Assembly (NCBI GenBank): GCA_963720675.1
Contig: CAVRGH010000010.1
Span: 868,001 to 932,000, forward strand
Direction: 5' to 3'
DNA: 64,000 bases
Origin: JALHSW01 sp963720675
GTDB lineage: Bacteria > Actinomycetota > Acidimicrobiia > IMCC26256 > PALSA-555
Positions within the stretch are counted from its first letter, which is position 1. Every line of letters starts with the position of its first letter. Position numbers and translations under genes: made by a program. Shown here piece by piece: positions 35,159-44,346 of the stretch. The notes beneath the pieces were generated by a model. The model saw only the letters and a list, made by a program, of their open reading frames with translations. It had not been told where the DNA came from and ran no database searches.

Positions 35159-38078
35159 CCAGATAGGCCGCGGTGAGTCGATCGGGGTCGGCTTCGGCGC
35201 GCGGCCCGGACCACACGATCTTCCCGAGCTCCATGAACGCGACCGTGTCGGCGAGCTCCATCACCTCACGGGCCTTCTCCTCGACGAGCAGGATCGCCGA
35301 CCCGAGGTCGCGCAGCTCGCGGATCGCATCGATGACCTCCTCGGCCGCGAGCGGCGCGAGGCCCAGCGTGGGCTCGTCGGCCACGAACACCGCGGGTGGC
35401 TGCGCGAGCGCGGGGGCCAGGCTCAGCATCTGCTGCTCACCGCCCGAGAGGAGTCCGGCCGCCTGCTTGCGACGCTCTCCGAGGATCGGGAACCGCACGT
35501 ACGCCTTGTCGCGGTCCTCCGAGCTCGCGAGCAGCACCGCGAGGTTCTCCTCGACCGTCAGCCCGGGAAAGATCCCCCGCGCTTCCGGGATCAGGAGCAC
35601 CCCACTCCGGGCACGCTCGTGCACCGACGTCTCGGTGACGTCGGTGCCGTCGAACCAGATGCGGCCACTCGTCGGCGCGAGCAACCCTGACGCGACCGAG
35701 CACAGCGTGCTCTTCCCCGCGCCGTTCGCACCGAGGAGCGCGAGGACCTTGCCCTGCTGCACCTCGAGATCGACGCCGTGGAGCACCTCGACCTCGCCGT
35801 ACCCGGCGACCACGCCGGAGAGCGCGAGGGCGGCCGTCGGCGCCGGCGTCTCGACCGCTGCGCCGCCGGTCGCGTCGGACGCGGCCGTCGGCGTCGGGGT
35901 GGCGGGCGCGGTGTCTCGCTCGTGCTCGGGCACGGTCCCGTCGTGCGCTGCAGCCTCGGCCGCCGCGATGCGGGCCTTCCGCTCGCGCGCGACGCGCCGC
36001 TCGACACGCTGGTGCCCGATCAACGCCAACAGCCCATCCGGGTTCTTCGCGAGGTTGATCGCCCCCAGACCGAACAGGATCGCGACGAACTGCGGCGCGG
36101 TCGTGAGGTCCTTGAACGCACCGGGTAGGAAGTCGTCACCGATCCACGTGAAGATCGTGGCCGAGCAGGTGAACGAGAGCCCCGCGAGGAGGGCGCCACC
36201 CGGCCGACGGACCCCGAACGTCACCGCCACCGCGAGCCAGACCAGTCCCACCAGCGGTGGCGCGGTGGACCGACCGACCGAGAAGTTCACCATCCCGATC
36301 AGGACGCCCCCGAAGCCGGCGATCGCCGCGGAGAGCGCGAACACCGAGAGCTTCGACCGCGCCGGCGAGATGCCCGACGTCTGCGCGGCGACCTCCGTGC
36401 TGCGCACCGCGAGCATCGCCCGTCCGCTCGCCGAGCGCTGGAGGCTGTGCAGCACGAGCACGAGCAACCCGAAGAGCACGAGGAAGAGGATCGCCTGCTG
36501 CTGCGGCTGCGAGAAGTCGATGGAGTCCTGCTGGCCCGGGACGATCCAGTCGACCACGTTGTTCAGCACCGGCACGTCGAGGGTCGGCGCCCGGACGGCC
36601 CAGCCGAGGGTGCCCTTCCCGATCGGTTCGTAGTCGAAGGCGACCAGGTCCGCGACGAACGCGAGCGCGAACGTTCCGAGCGCGAGCGCGACCGGCCCCA
36701 GCCGGCGCACCGGGATCGCGACGATCGCGCCCAGCAGCCCGGCACACAGCGCGCCGATGAGCGCGGCGATCGCGAAGTTGATCTGCCCGTGCGACGCGAC
36801 GAGGGGGAAGTCGATCCCCCAGTCGCGATTCAGCGCCCAGCCCGCAGCAAACCCGCCCGCCGTCACGAACGTCGCCTGCGCCAGGCTCACCATCCCCCCG
36901 AGCCCGGTCACGACGACGAACGAGAGGAAGACCAGACCGATCGCGATCCCCAACGCGATCAGGCTCTGCTCGTACGCGTCGGCCTGGAGCCAGCCGACGT
37001 CGATCCACTGCAACGTGAACGCGAGCAGGGCGATCGTGAAGATCGCCCACGGGAGTCGTCGGCGCCATGCCGGCAGGCCGGTGCGATGGTCGAGCGCGGG
37101 CGCGTCGTCGTCGGCCACCGATCCGGCAGCCCGCCCGCGCTCGCGTCCCACGAACACCAGGATCAGCAGCGTGAGGATGAACGGGATCGCGGACCGGAAC
37201 CCGCTGAGCTCGTTGACGAACTTCGGGAGGATGTCGTCGCCGTAGCCGGCGACGAGGTTCTGGAGGATCCCCAGCGCGAGGCCACCCGCGAACACGATCG
37301 GGATCGACCGGAGACCGCTCACGGCGACGGCAGCCAGCGAGCCGAGGACGACGAGCGTGAAGAGCGTGTCGTTGAGCTGGAACAGCGGTGCGATGAGGAC
37401 GCCACCGAGGCCGGCGAGGACCATCGTCAGCACCCACGCGACCGCCGACGTCCGACCCGGGTTCACCCCGCGCAGCGACGCCAGGCTCTCCCGGTCGACG
37501 ACGGCACGCATCTGCAGTCCGACGCGGGTGCGACGGATCACGTACCAGAGGACGAACGCCGCGAAGAGCCCGGCGATGAAGACCGCGAGCTGGTCCGAGT
37601 CGATGTTGATGCCGGTGAACGGGTGGAACACCTCGGGCGGCTGCGGTCCGAGACCGGGGGCTGCGCCGCCGAGCGACGCGGTGTCGGAGACCTTGGGGAG
37701 GTCGAGCCCGAGCACGGTGATCCCCACCGCCTCGACGATCCAGAGCATGAAGGCCGGCAGCGCCACGAGGAGGCCGATGGTGCCGACGATCCGCGCGTAC
37801 ACGGGCGCGGTCGCGAGCCGGCGAAGGAGCAGCCGGTCGAGCGCGAGCCCGAGGAGCGGCGCGAAGACGAGGATCGACAGGATCGCCGAGGGGACGATCG
37901 GGATCCCCTGGCCCGAGTGGAGCTGGTAGTAGAAGAACGCGGTCGAGAACGCGACCGCGCCGTGCGCGAAGTTGAAGATCCCCGACGTCTGGTACGTGAG
38001 GACCAGCCCGGACGCCATGATCGAGTAGATGGCACCGGTCACGGCCCCGGAGATCACCAGGTTCCAGAACTTCTGCAC
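35142..38078 (-). CDS. LivH-LivM-LivF fusion: two permeases and one ATPase in one chain
   Basis: 978 residues in one unbroken frame. Residues 1 to about 340 are a LivH permease (FWNLVISGAVTGAIYSIMAS, TSGIFNFAHGAVAF); about 341-690 a LivM permease (SFVVVTGLGGMVSLAQATF, EVAAQTSGISPARSKL); a charged linker (EAAAHDGTVPEHERD, then Ala/Pro/Thr) leads to a LivF ATPase from about 750: Walker A LGANGAGKS, LIPEARGIFPGLTVEENL, signature LLSGGEQQM, Walker B VFVADEPTLGLAP. Normally these are three genes. The LivG partner is a separate gene at 39507-40332. A hairpin separates it from the binding-protein gene upstream. Confidence 0.92.
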   Translation of the reverse strand: MQKFWNLVISGAVTGAIYSIMASGLVLTYQTSGIFNFAHGAVAFSTAFFYYQLHSGQGIPIVPSAILSILVFAPLLGLALDRLLLRRLATAPVYARIVGTIGLLVALPAFMLWIVEAVGITVLGLDLPKVSDTASLGGAAPGLGPQPPEVFHPFTGINIDSDQLAVFIAGLFAAFVLWYVIRRTRVGLQMRAVVDRESLASLRGVNPGRTSAVAWVLTMVLAGLGGVLIAPLFQLNDTLFTLVVLGSLAAVAVSGLRSIPIVFAGGLALGILQNLVAGYGDDILPKFVNELSGFRSAIPFILTLLILVFVGRERGRAAGSVADDDAPALDHRTGLPAWRRRLPWAIFTIALLAFTLQWIDVGWLQADAYEQSLIALGIAIGLVFLSFVVVTGLGGMVSLAQATFVTAGGFAAGWALNRDWGIDFPLVASHGQINFAIAALIGALCAGLLGAIVAIPVRRLGPVALALGTFALAFVADLVAFDYEPIGKGTLGWAVRAPTLDVPVLNNVVDWIVPGQQDSIDFSQPQQQAILFLVLFGLLVLVLHSLQRSASGRAMLAVRSTEVAAQTSGISPARSKLSVFALSAAIAGFGGVLIGMVNFSVGRSTAPPLVGLVWLAVAVTFGVRRPGGALLAGLSFTCSATIFTWIGDDFLPGAFKDLTTAPQFVAILFGLGAINLAKNPDGLLALIGHQRVERRVARERKARIAAAEAAAHDGTVPEHERDTAPATPTPTAASDATGGAAVETPAPTAALALSGVVAGYGEVEVLHGVDLEVQQGKVLALLGANGAGKSTLCSVASGLLAPTSGRIWFDGTDVTETSVHERARSGVLLIPEARGIFPGLTVEENLAVLLASSEDRDKAYVRFPILGERRKQAAGLLSGGEQQMLSLAPALAQPPAVFVADEPTLGLAPLAAEEVIDAIRELRDLGSAILLVEEKAREVMELADTVAFMELGKIVWSGPRAEADPDRLTAAYLGGPVT

Positions 38079-38136
38079 CGCGGGCGGGCCCCTGTCCTTC
38101 GAGAGTGTTGACGCGCGACGACGCGAACGGGACGGT

Positions 38137-38170
38137 GACGGCGGCCGGACCCGGAGGCCCGACCGCCGTC
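38137..38170 (-). terminator. Long hairpin between the binding-protein gene and the LivHMF fusion
   Basis: Arms 38137-38151 and 38156-38170 form a 15-pair stem with two G-U pairs and a four-base loop on the minus-strand RNA. It lies 20 bases after the stop of the binding-protein gene. Such partial terminators commonly keep binding protein in excess over the permease. Confidence 0.6.
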
Positions 38171-38190
38171 GGTGTCCGTGCTGCCGGTCC

Positions 38191-39459
38191 CTACTTCTGC
38201 GGGATCGGCTTGAGCGTCTTCAAGTTGATGTTCGTGAAGCAGTCGTACGGCACCGCGACCGTGTACGCCGACCCGTCACTCTGCGCGAGCGCACCACACG
38301 GTGACCCGTACTTGAACGCATCGGGGTACGGCGTCGGACCGACGACGTCCTTGATCTGGTACGTCATCTTCGCCGTGGCCTTCTGCAGGCTCTCCGGCGT
38401 CAGGTTCTTCCCCGCCTTCTTCACGGCCTTCACGAAGAAGTCGGCCGAGAAGTAGCCGGCGAGCACACCCTGGGTGATCGCCTGGTCGCTCGGGAGGTAC
38501 TGCTCGAGCGTGTCGACCACCTTCTGCATGTTCGGGTTGTCCGGAGCGGCCTCGGGCAGCGAGAACTGCGTGAACACGGTCTGGCCCGTTGCCGCGGCGG
38601 TGATCCGCGGGTCGTAGGCGACGGCGTTCGTGAGGATGCCCTCGAACCCTGCGGTCAGCAGGGCCTTCGACAGGCCGAGCACGTTGTTGAACGAGGTCAC
38701 CACGAAGACCGCGTCGACCGGCTCGCCGTTGTTGGCCGTCATGATGTCGGTGACGTACGGCGAGTAGTCACCGACGGTCGCGGGCGGCGCCGGGATGGCG
38801 GCCTTCTGGTACACGACCTTCATGCCCGCGGCCTTGGCCGAGGCACCGATGACCTTGGCCCCGGTGGTCCCGGAGTCGTTGTCCTCGGAGATGACACGCG
38901 GCCGTCTTGCCCTTGGCGCCGCTTGGCGCTGCCGTCCTTCTTGAACAGCTCGCTCATCGAGGTCGCCCCACGTGGAGCCCGCGGTGGTGACGGGTGGCGG
39001 CGGCACGATCGCACCCGTGAAGCCGAAGCCGTAGGAGTTGTCGTAGAAGCCGGTGTTGATGCCCCACCCGAAGAACGGGACCTTCTGCTGCTCGAAGAAG
39101 GCCTCCGCGTTCGCGGCGTTCGGCGTCACGACCGGCACCACGGCGAAGACCCCGTCCTGCTGGACGAGCTTCTTGCCGAGCGCGAGCGACTGCGACGCGT
39201 CGCCCTTGTCGTTCTCACCACCCTTGTAGTCGAACTTCCGACCGTTGACCCCGCCGGCGTCGTTCGCGGCGTCGAGCGCAGCCTTGGCGCCCGCGGCCGC
39301 TTCCGGCTGCTGGTCGTCGGTGAGTCCCCCCACCGTGATCGTGTCGCTGGTGACGCCGCGCGCGTCGGTGTGGACGCGTGCGCCGGCAACGCCGGTCGCG
39401 GCGAACGCCCCCACCATCGCCGCAGCGACCACGACGGCCACCACTCTCCTTCGCTTCAC
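38191..39459 (-). CDS. ABC importer substrate-binding protein (Liv type) with a scrambled internal stretch
   Basis: About 422 residues from the GTG at 39459; signal peptide VVAVVVAAAMVGAFAATGVAGA. Family 6 binding-protein features: DTITVGGLTDDQQPEA, FFGWGINTGFYDNSYGF, EGILTNAVAYDPR and the end SAYTVAVPYDCF. Between about 38895 and 38966 the frame leaves and returns: the alternative frame gives TSMSELFKKDGSAK, the expected continuation after GSTWG, and an extra 10-base piece (a near copy of GCGCCAAG) plus single-base changes restore frame before VISEDNDSG. The gene therefore still reads through but some 25 residues are wrong. Confidence 0.82.
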   Translation of the reverse strand: MKRRRVVAVVVAAAMVGAFAATGVAGARVHTDARGVTSDTITVGGLTDDQQPEAAAGAKAALDAANDAGGVNGRKFDYKGGENDKGDASQSLALGKKLVQQDGVFAVVPVVTPNAANAEAFFEQQKVPFFGWGINTGFYDNSYGFGFTGAIVPPPPVTTAGSTWGDLDERAVQEGRQRQAAPRARRPRVISEDNDSGTTGAKVIGASAKAAGMKVVYQKAAIPAPPATVGDYSPYVTDIMTANNGEPVDAVFVVTSFNNVLGLSKALLTAGFEGILTNAVAYDPRITAAATGQTVFTQFSLPEAAPDNPNMQKVVDTLEQYLPSDQAITQGVLAGYFSADFFVKAVKKAGKNLTPESLQKATAKMTYQIKDVVGPTPYPDAFKYGSPCGALAQSDGSAYTVAVPYDCFTNINLKTLKPIPQK

Positions 39460-39506
39460 GGAGTCCCCCCTTGTTCTTCCTGGTTGTCGGTCACTTGCAT
39501 TGCTCC

Positions 39507-40332
39507 TCAGCCCTCCCCGAGGTACGCGGCGCGCACCGCGGGGTTGGCTTGGATCTCGCTCGGCAGGCCGGTGGCGAGCACCCGACCGAGGTCGAGCACC
39601 ATCACCCGGTCGCTCTGGCGCATCACGAAGCCGACGTCGTGCTCGACGAGGATCACCGAGCACGACATCTTCGGCCCGGATCGACTGGATCAGCTCGCCG
39701 AGGCGCGCGGCCTCGGCCTCGTCGAGCCCCGAGGTCGGTTCGTCGAGCATGAGCACGCTCGGGGGGTCGATGACGGCGCGCGCGACCTCCGCCATGCGTG
39801 CGAGCCCGATCGGGAGCGATCCGGCGGGTTCCTGCGCGACCGCGGTGAGCCCGCAGCGCTCGAGGACCTCTGCGACGCGGACGCGCCGTTCCCGCTCGCG
39901 TCGGCGACGAGTCGGGAACGAGACCAGGTCCGCGAGGATCCCTCCACCGCCCCCGCGCCACTCGACCGCGGCGAGCACGTTGTCCTCCACGGACAGCCAA
40001 CCGAAGGTCTGGACGCGCTGGAACGTCCGTCGAAGCCCGCGGCGCGACCGCGCGACCGCGCCGAGGCGCGTCACGTCGTTGCCGTCGAGGCGCACGGTGC
40101 CCTCGTCGGGCGAACGGACGCCGGAGATGACGTCGAAGAGGGTGGTCTTGCCGGCCCCGTTGGGGCCGATGAGCCCGAGGACCTCCCCGCCGGCGAGGGA
40201 GAGGTTCACCTCGTCGAGCGCGGTGATGCCCCCGAACCGGACGGTGACGTCGGCGAGCTCCAGGACCGGAGCAGCCACCTCGCCCATACCGTCGGGGGAC
40301 GGCGCGGACGCGGTGCTCTCCACCGTCGTCAT
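39507..40332 (-). CDS. livG: ABC importer ATPase, LivG type, frame broken once
   Basis: Expected about 275 residues. The first frame carries VLELADVTVRFGGITALDEV, Walker A LIGPNGAGKTTLFDVISG, the degenerate signature LPIGLARMAEVARA and Walker B VLMLDEPTSGLDE. After LIQSIRAED the proper end (CSVILVEHDVGFVMR, then RVMVLDLGRV) is in another frame; the change lies near 39655-39668 and needs one base removed. The corrected stop is at 39507-39509, 48 bases before the binding-protein gene. Without correction the frame runs on into that gene, which would mimic a fusion. Partner of the LivH-LivM-LivF fusion. Confidence 0.85.
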
Positions 40333-40398
40333 CAGCGAACCCCCCGATCCACTCGCCGATCCAGATCCTTGCCGAGCCGCCCTCGATCTGTCCCGAGA

Positions 40399-40417
40399 AT
40401 CTGACGGTATATCAGAT
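40399..40417 (-). promoter_or_regulatory. Palindromic candidate operator upstream of livG
   Basis: ATCTGA, seven bases, TCAGAT: a perfect inverted repeat 67 bases before the livG start, in the only AT-richer patch of the gap (TATA within). The CTGACG half-site recalls the palindrome before the amidohydrolase gene. Probably the operator or promoter zone of the importer operon. Confidence 0.4.
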
Positions 40418-40444
40418 CCGCGGTTCCCGCTCGCGTCGGCTCCC

Positions 40445-40946
40445 TCAGATGCGGGGCAGCACCTGCTCGAGCAGGTCGTGGATCTCCACGCGCGCACGCC
40501 TCGAACTCGGGGAGGTCGCCTCCGGCCGGGTCCTCGACGTCCTCCCAGTCCTCCAGGTCGACCGAGGCGAGGTCCAGGGCGGCGACGCGCGCTGCGAGGT
40601 CGGTCGCGCCAGGATCGAGGTCGCGCGCCAGTCGCTTCAGGGTCACGGTGCGGGCAGCCGCCTTGGGGTGCACCCGGCGCACGTACGCGACGTGCTCGCC
40701 GGCCATCGCGATCACCAGGTCTGCGACTGCCGCGTCGCCGTCGCGCAGCTGGTAGCTGCGGTGTCCGTCGGCCCGGACGTCGAGCGCGGCGAGCGCGTCG
40801 CGCGTGCGCCAGCTCATCGGCATCCCCTCGATCACGTGGGTGCCGGCGGTGACGATCTCGACGTCGTCACGACGGGCCCGAACGATCGCGCCACCCATGA
40901 CCGAGCGCGCGGCGTTGCCCGTGCAGAGGAAGACGAGGTTGGTCAC
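40445..40946 (-). CDS. Low-molecular-weight protein-tyrosine-phosphatase-like protein, frame broken near the end
   Basis: About 165 residues. The active-site loop C-X5-R is CTGNAARS at residues 8-15, directly after the first strand NLVFL, as in LMW phosphatases and arsenate reductases. TAGTHVIEGMPMSWRTRDAL and HRSYQL fit the family. After EFEACAR one extra G (C pair at 40486-40487) shifts the frame; the corrected end is EIHDLLEQVLPRI with a stop at 40445-40447. It would dephosphorylate protein tyrosines or act in cell-surface signalling; no partner kinase is nearby. Confidence 0.8.
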
Positions 40947-40967
40947 CTGCGGATCGTACCGAGGCGC

Positions 40968-41738
40968 TCAGCCGATGTCGGACGGCGGGACGTCGGCCTG
41001 CTTCGTGGGGACCTTCCAGATGGTCTCGACGCGGAACGCGCCGTCCCGGAACCGGAGGTCGTCACGCTGGATCCAGGTCGGACAGCAGTTCGCGTCCGCT
41101 TGGCGGTACACCGGCTCGTACTCGACGAGGTGCCCGTTCCGAGTGCGCACGTTGCCCTTGTAGACGGTGTCGTGGGCGAGGAGCGCCGGCGCACCGGTCG
41201 CGTCGGTGCCGACGACATCGAAGTCGAGGATCTCCCCCGTGCCCTCCGATCGGTACCCGAGCACGAGCTCGTCGTGGCCGTCGCCGGTCACGTCCGCGGC
41301 CTTCGCGGTGACCTGCGCGTAGACCGGACCGGCATCGGGACCGTCGGCGTGCGTGGTGAGCGCGACCTCCCACCCGTCGGGCACTGCACTCGAGGGGCGA
41401 TACACACGCACCGTCCAGGGCCGCGACGCGAGGACCTTCTGGATGCGGGGGCCGGACTCGACCGTCACGACGAGGTCTCCCTGTGCGGTGTGCACGACCG
41501 CGCAGTCGCCCTGCCCCGAGTCGAGGAGCACCTGACAGCCCTGGGTCGGGGCGAGCGTCCGCACGACGGCCTCGTCGGGCGCCGACAGGTCGGAGCCCTT
41601 GGTCCCGACGGTGGTGCCGTCGGTCGCGCTCCCTTCGGTGCCCGACGCGAACGCCGGTCCGGCGGTCGTCAGCGCCAGCGCGCAGGCGGCGAGCACGGCG
41701 AACGAGGACGCGACGAAGGGACGAGAGGTTCCCGGCAT
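40968..41738 (-). CDS. Exported protein with an FG-GAP-like repeat, unknown function
   Basis: 256 residues, signal peptide SFAVLAACALALTTAGPAFA. The mature protein is rich in beta strands, has one FG-GAP-like calcium motif (KAADVTGDGHDELVLGYR) and four cysteines (QGCQVLL, GDCAVV, ANCCPTW), which could form two disulphides outside the cell. It stands 21 bases from the phosphatase gene on the same strand. Probably a cell-surface or extracellular protein. Confidence 0.7.
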   Translation of the reverse strand: MPGTSRPFVASSFAVLAACALALTTAGPAFASGTEGSATDGTTVGTKGSDLSAPDEAVVRTLAPTQGCQVLLDSGQGDCAVVHTAQGDLVVTVESGPRIQKVLASRPWTVRVYRPSSAVPDGWEVALTTHADGPDAGPVYAQVTAKAADVTGDGHDELVLGYRSEGTGEILDFDVVGTDATGAPALLAHDTVYKGNVRTRNGHLVEYEPVYRQADANCCPTWIQRDDLRFRDGAFRVETIWKVPTKQADVPPSDIG

Positions 41739-41796
41739 CCGACGAGCGTAGTGAGCGCCGGCGCGGGATCGGACGCGGCTCGTGCGCCGCCGGGGC

Positions 41797-42660
41797 TCAG
41801 GGAGCAGGGGTCGAGAGCGAGCAGATCGTCGAGACCTCGCTCCCGCGGGTGCCCGCGGGGTCGCAGTTGAGCGTCACGGTCCCGGCCGCACTCGACCCGT
41901 TCTCGTAGGTCACGGTGAACGTCGCGTCGAAGCCCGTGTTGTCGCTCCGCAGCCGGCCCGTGAGCTGGAAACCCTTCACCTTCGCGTCCGGCACGTCGGC
42001 CGCGGTGAGCACGAGCGCGAGGCTCGGGTCGAGCTGACCGGTCACGGGCCCGAAGGCCTTCGTCTGCGTCGTGACCGCGGCGTTGGGGTCGCTGAGCGCG
42101 ACCGTGCCACTGATCCGACGGGTGGCCTTGGCGCCGCCGCCGAAGAGGTCGCCGTCGAAGTCGGCGTCGATCACCATGTTGTTGGTCGCGGGATCGATGC
42201 GCAGCTCGAGGGATGCCGGACCGGTGGTGTCGGCCGTCGTGTTCGAGAAGGTGCCGACGTAGCGCCCGTCGTACTGCTGGGCGAGTGCCACCACCGGGTT
42301 CGACGAACGCGGCACGACCGTCGTCGCGACCGGGAGCGTTGCTGCCGTCGTGGTCGTGGATGGGGCGGTCGAGCTCGTGGACGTGGACCGGGACGCGGTG
42401 GGCTTCGTTGCGGGGTCGTCGCTGCGCGTCACGAGCAGCACGACGCCGACGACCGCCGCGACGCCGACGACGGCGGCCACGGAGATCGCGATCACGCTCG
42501 ACCGGCGGCGCTGTCGGCGACGACGATCAGCCCGGGTCGCCGAGGCGGGGACCGGGTGGCCATCGCGAGCGCCGCCTCCTGACGCCCCGGAAGCCGAGGA
42601 CGCGGAGGACTCGGGCGGCGGGGGCCCGGCCGTCGGGGGCCCGGGAGGATCCGCGGTCAT
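41797..42660 (-). CDS. Membrane-anchored exported protein of unknown function
   Basis: 287 residues: a Pro/Ser/Gly-rich cytoplasmic start, a basic stretch (RADRRRRQRRRSS), one membrane helix (VIAISVAAVVGVAAVVGVVLLV), a Ser/Thr linker and a beta-rich outer domain of about 180 residues (YDGRYVGTFSNTTADTTGPA, SLELRIDPATNNMVIDADFD). The domain resembles the repeated-strand, calycin-like modules of other actinobacterial surface proteins but I recognise no family. Two cysteines near the end may pair. Confidence 0.7.
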   Translation of the reverse strand: MTADPPGPPTAGPPPPESSASSASGASGGGARDGHPVPASATRADRRRRQRRRSSVIAISVAAVVGVAAVVGVVLLVTRSDDPATKPTASRSTSTSSTAPSTTTTAATLPVATTVVPRSSNPVVALAQQYDGRYVGTFSNTTADTTGPASLELRIDPATNNMVIDADFDGDLFGGGAKATRRISGTVALSDPNAAVTTQTKAFGPVTGQLDPSLALVLTAADVPDAKVKGFQLTGRLRSDNTGFDATFTVTYENGSSAAGTVTLNCDPAGTRGSEVSTICSLSTPAP

Positions 42661-42675
42661 GGAGCGAGCGTAACG

Positions 42676-43764
42676 TCAGGCACGCGGCGCGAAGCCTTCA
42701 TCGCCGTGCTGATCGGGTGCCGGCGCCGGGCCGGGACCACGCGCCGGACGACGCCCGTACCCGACGGGATGCGCGACCCAGGTGCGACCGTCCGTGTCGT
42801 CGACGACGGTCGCTCGCTCGCGGAGGTGCGGGTCGGCGAGCATCTCGTCCCGTGAGAGCACGGGCGAGATCGGCGCGCCGGCGTCGAGCAGCCGGGCAAC
42901 GGTGGCGTCGCGCGGCAACGGTGCGAGGGCAGCCGCGATCCGCGACCGCAGCTCGCTGCTCCGTCGGACCTGGTCGGCCACCGGGAGCCCCACGAGGTCG
43001 TCGAGCCCGAGCGCCGCGCAGGTTGCGTCCCAGAAGTGAGGCTCGATGATCACTCCGAGCGCGACCCAGCCGTCGGTGACCGCGAACGTCCCGTAGGCGG
43101 GGAGGCCGTCGAGCGGCCCCTCGACCCCTGCGAGCGCGCCACCGCCCACGGTCCCCGTCCAGGTCGCGAGGAGATCGGTCATCGACACGTCGATCGTCTC
43201 GCCCTCGCCGGTCCGAGCGCGCCCGACCCAGGCTGCACAGATCGCGAACGCGGCGGCAAGCCCTGCACCCAGGTCGGCCCAGGGCACGCGGGGCGCCGGG
43301 GCTGGTTCGGGCGCCCCACCCGCGGGCGCGAGCGAGCCGGCGTGGGCCTGGTAGTTCACGTCGTGGCCCGGCGCGGCGGCGAGCGGCCCGGTGGCTCCGT
43401 ATCCCGACAGCGAGCAGTAGATCGCCCGCGAGTTGACCGCGTGCACGTCGTCCGGGCCGACACCGAGACGCGCCGCCACGCCCGGGCGCCAGCCCTCGAC
43501 CACCGCGTCGGCCTCGGCAGCGAGCCCGAGCGCCCGCGCCCGATCGGCCGGGTCCTTCAGGTCGAGGACGACGCTTCGCTTGTGGGCCGCGACCCCCAGG
43601 AAGATGTCGGGGAACACGCGCATCGGGTCGCCCGCAGGTGGCTCGACCTTGAGCACGTCGGCACCCAGGTCAGCGAGCAGCTGGGTCGCGTACGGCGCCG
43701 GGCGCCACTGCCCGAAGTCGAGGACGCGCATCCCGGAGAGCAGCCCGTCGGGCATGCCGCTCAT
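42676..43764 (-). CDS. Family III CoA-transferase (CaiB/BaiF)
   Basis: 362 residues. Moves CoA between carboxylic acids. The start LLSGMRVLDFGQWRPAPYA, LGADVLKVEPPAGDPMR and the catalytic Asp in PGHDVNYQA (D135) are diagnostic; GEGETIDVSMTDLLATWTG is the second conserved block. Its ATG overlaps the MarR stop as ATGA, so the two genes are co-transcribed. Close relatives act on alpha-methyl acyl-CoA, carnitine or bile-acid intermediates; the exact acid is open. Confidence 0.9.
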   Translation of the reverse strand: MSGMPDGLLSGMRVLDFGQWRPAPYATQLLADLGADVLKVEPPAGDPMRVFPDIFLGVAAHKRSVVLDLKDPADRARALGLAAEADAVVEGWRPGVAARLGVGPDDVHAVNSRAIYCSLSGYGATGPLAAAPGHDVNYQAHAGSLAPAGGAPEPAPAPRVPWADLGAGLAAAFAICAAWVGRARTGEGETIDVSMTDLLATWTGTVGGGALAGVEGPLDGLPAYGTFAVTDGWVALGVIIEPHFWDATCAALGLDDLVGLPVADQVRRSSELRSRIAAALAPLPRDATVARLLDAGAPISPVLSRDEMLADPHLRERATVVDDTDGRTWVAHPVGYGRRPARGPGPAPAPDQHGDEGFAPRA

Positions 43765-44283
43765 GCGCCGTCCGGCGCGCCGTCGGGGTTGCCCTGGTCC
43801 TCGGCGTCGAGCACGCGCCTCAGTGCCGTGCGCAGCGCGCGCACGTCGGCGTCGGTCAGGTGGCGGGTGAAGTGCTCGTCGACCCCGCGCAGATGCACGC
43901 CTGCCGCGTCGCGCAGGCGCCGGCGGCCGACGGTCGTGAGGACGGCGTACGTGCCGCGCCGATCGTCCTCGCACCGCTCCCGGGCGGCGAGCCCGTCGCG
44001 CACCATCCGGTCGACGAGCCGGGTGAGCCCGCTGCGGCTGAACAGCACGCGGCTCGCGAGCTCCTGCATGCGGAGGCGGCTGATCGGGCGCACGGTCGAG
44101 CTGCACCAGGACGTCGTACTGCGCGAGCGGCAGGTCGCGGGCGGCTTCGAGCTCACGGGACAGCGCCGCGGTGACCACCGCGTGGGCCCGGAGGAAGTCG
44201 CGCCACGCCTCGAGCCGGTCGGGGTCGACCGACGCTCGCCCCGAACGGGCCGAGGCCGACGGGGCGGCAACCGTCCTGGCCAT
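43761..44283 (-). CDS. MarR-family regulator, frame broken once
   Basis: About 173 residues from the ATG at 44283. The first frame gives WRDFLRAHAVVTAALSREL and LPLAQYDVLVQLDRAP; the second gives the winged helix MQELASRVLFSRSGLTRLVD, RMVRDGLAARERCEDDRRG and the C-terminal dimer helices. They join at the GGG of 44086-44088 (one base too many). It is divergent from the pirin gene and upstream of the CoA-transferase; the -35 zone is shared, so it probably regulates both directions. Confidence 0.85.
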
Positions 44284-44290
44284 GCGGGCC

Positions 44291-44340
44291 AGGCTAGCCA
44301 AACCCGTTCGCTCGACAATCATTGCGGTAACAACTACTGT
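44291..44340. promoter_or_regulatory. Back-to-back promoters for MarR and pirin
   Basis: Plus strand: TCGACA (44312-44317), 17 bases, TACTGT (44335-44340), six bases, ATG of pirin. Minus strand: TTGTCG (44318-44313), 16 bases, TAGCCT (44296-44291), seven bases, ATG of MarR. The two -35 boxes lie on top of each other and both messages would be leaderless. The zone is the only AT-rich stretch nearby and a likely MarR target. Confidence 0.6.
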
Positions 44341-44346
44341 GTGGGG

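Noticed and set aside
38191..40497. Apparent natural fusion of LivG with a binding protein
   Set aside because: The join exists only because livG is frame-shifted near 39660; the correct LivG ending and stop are present in another frame, and the binding protein has its own GTG and signal peptide.
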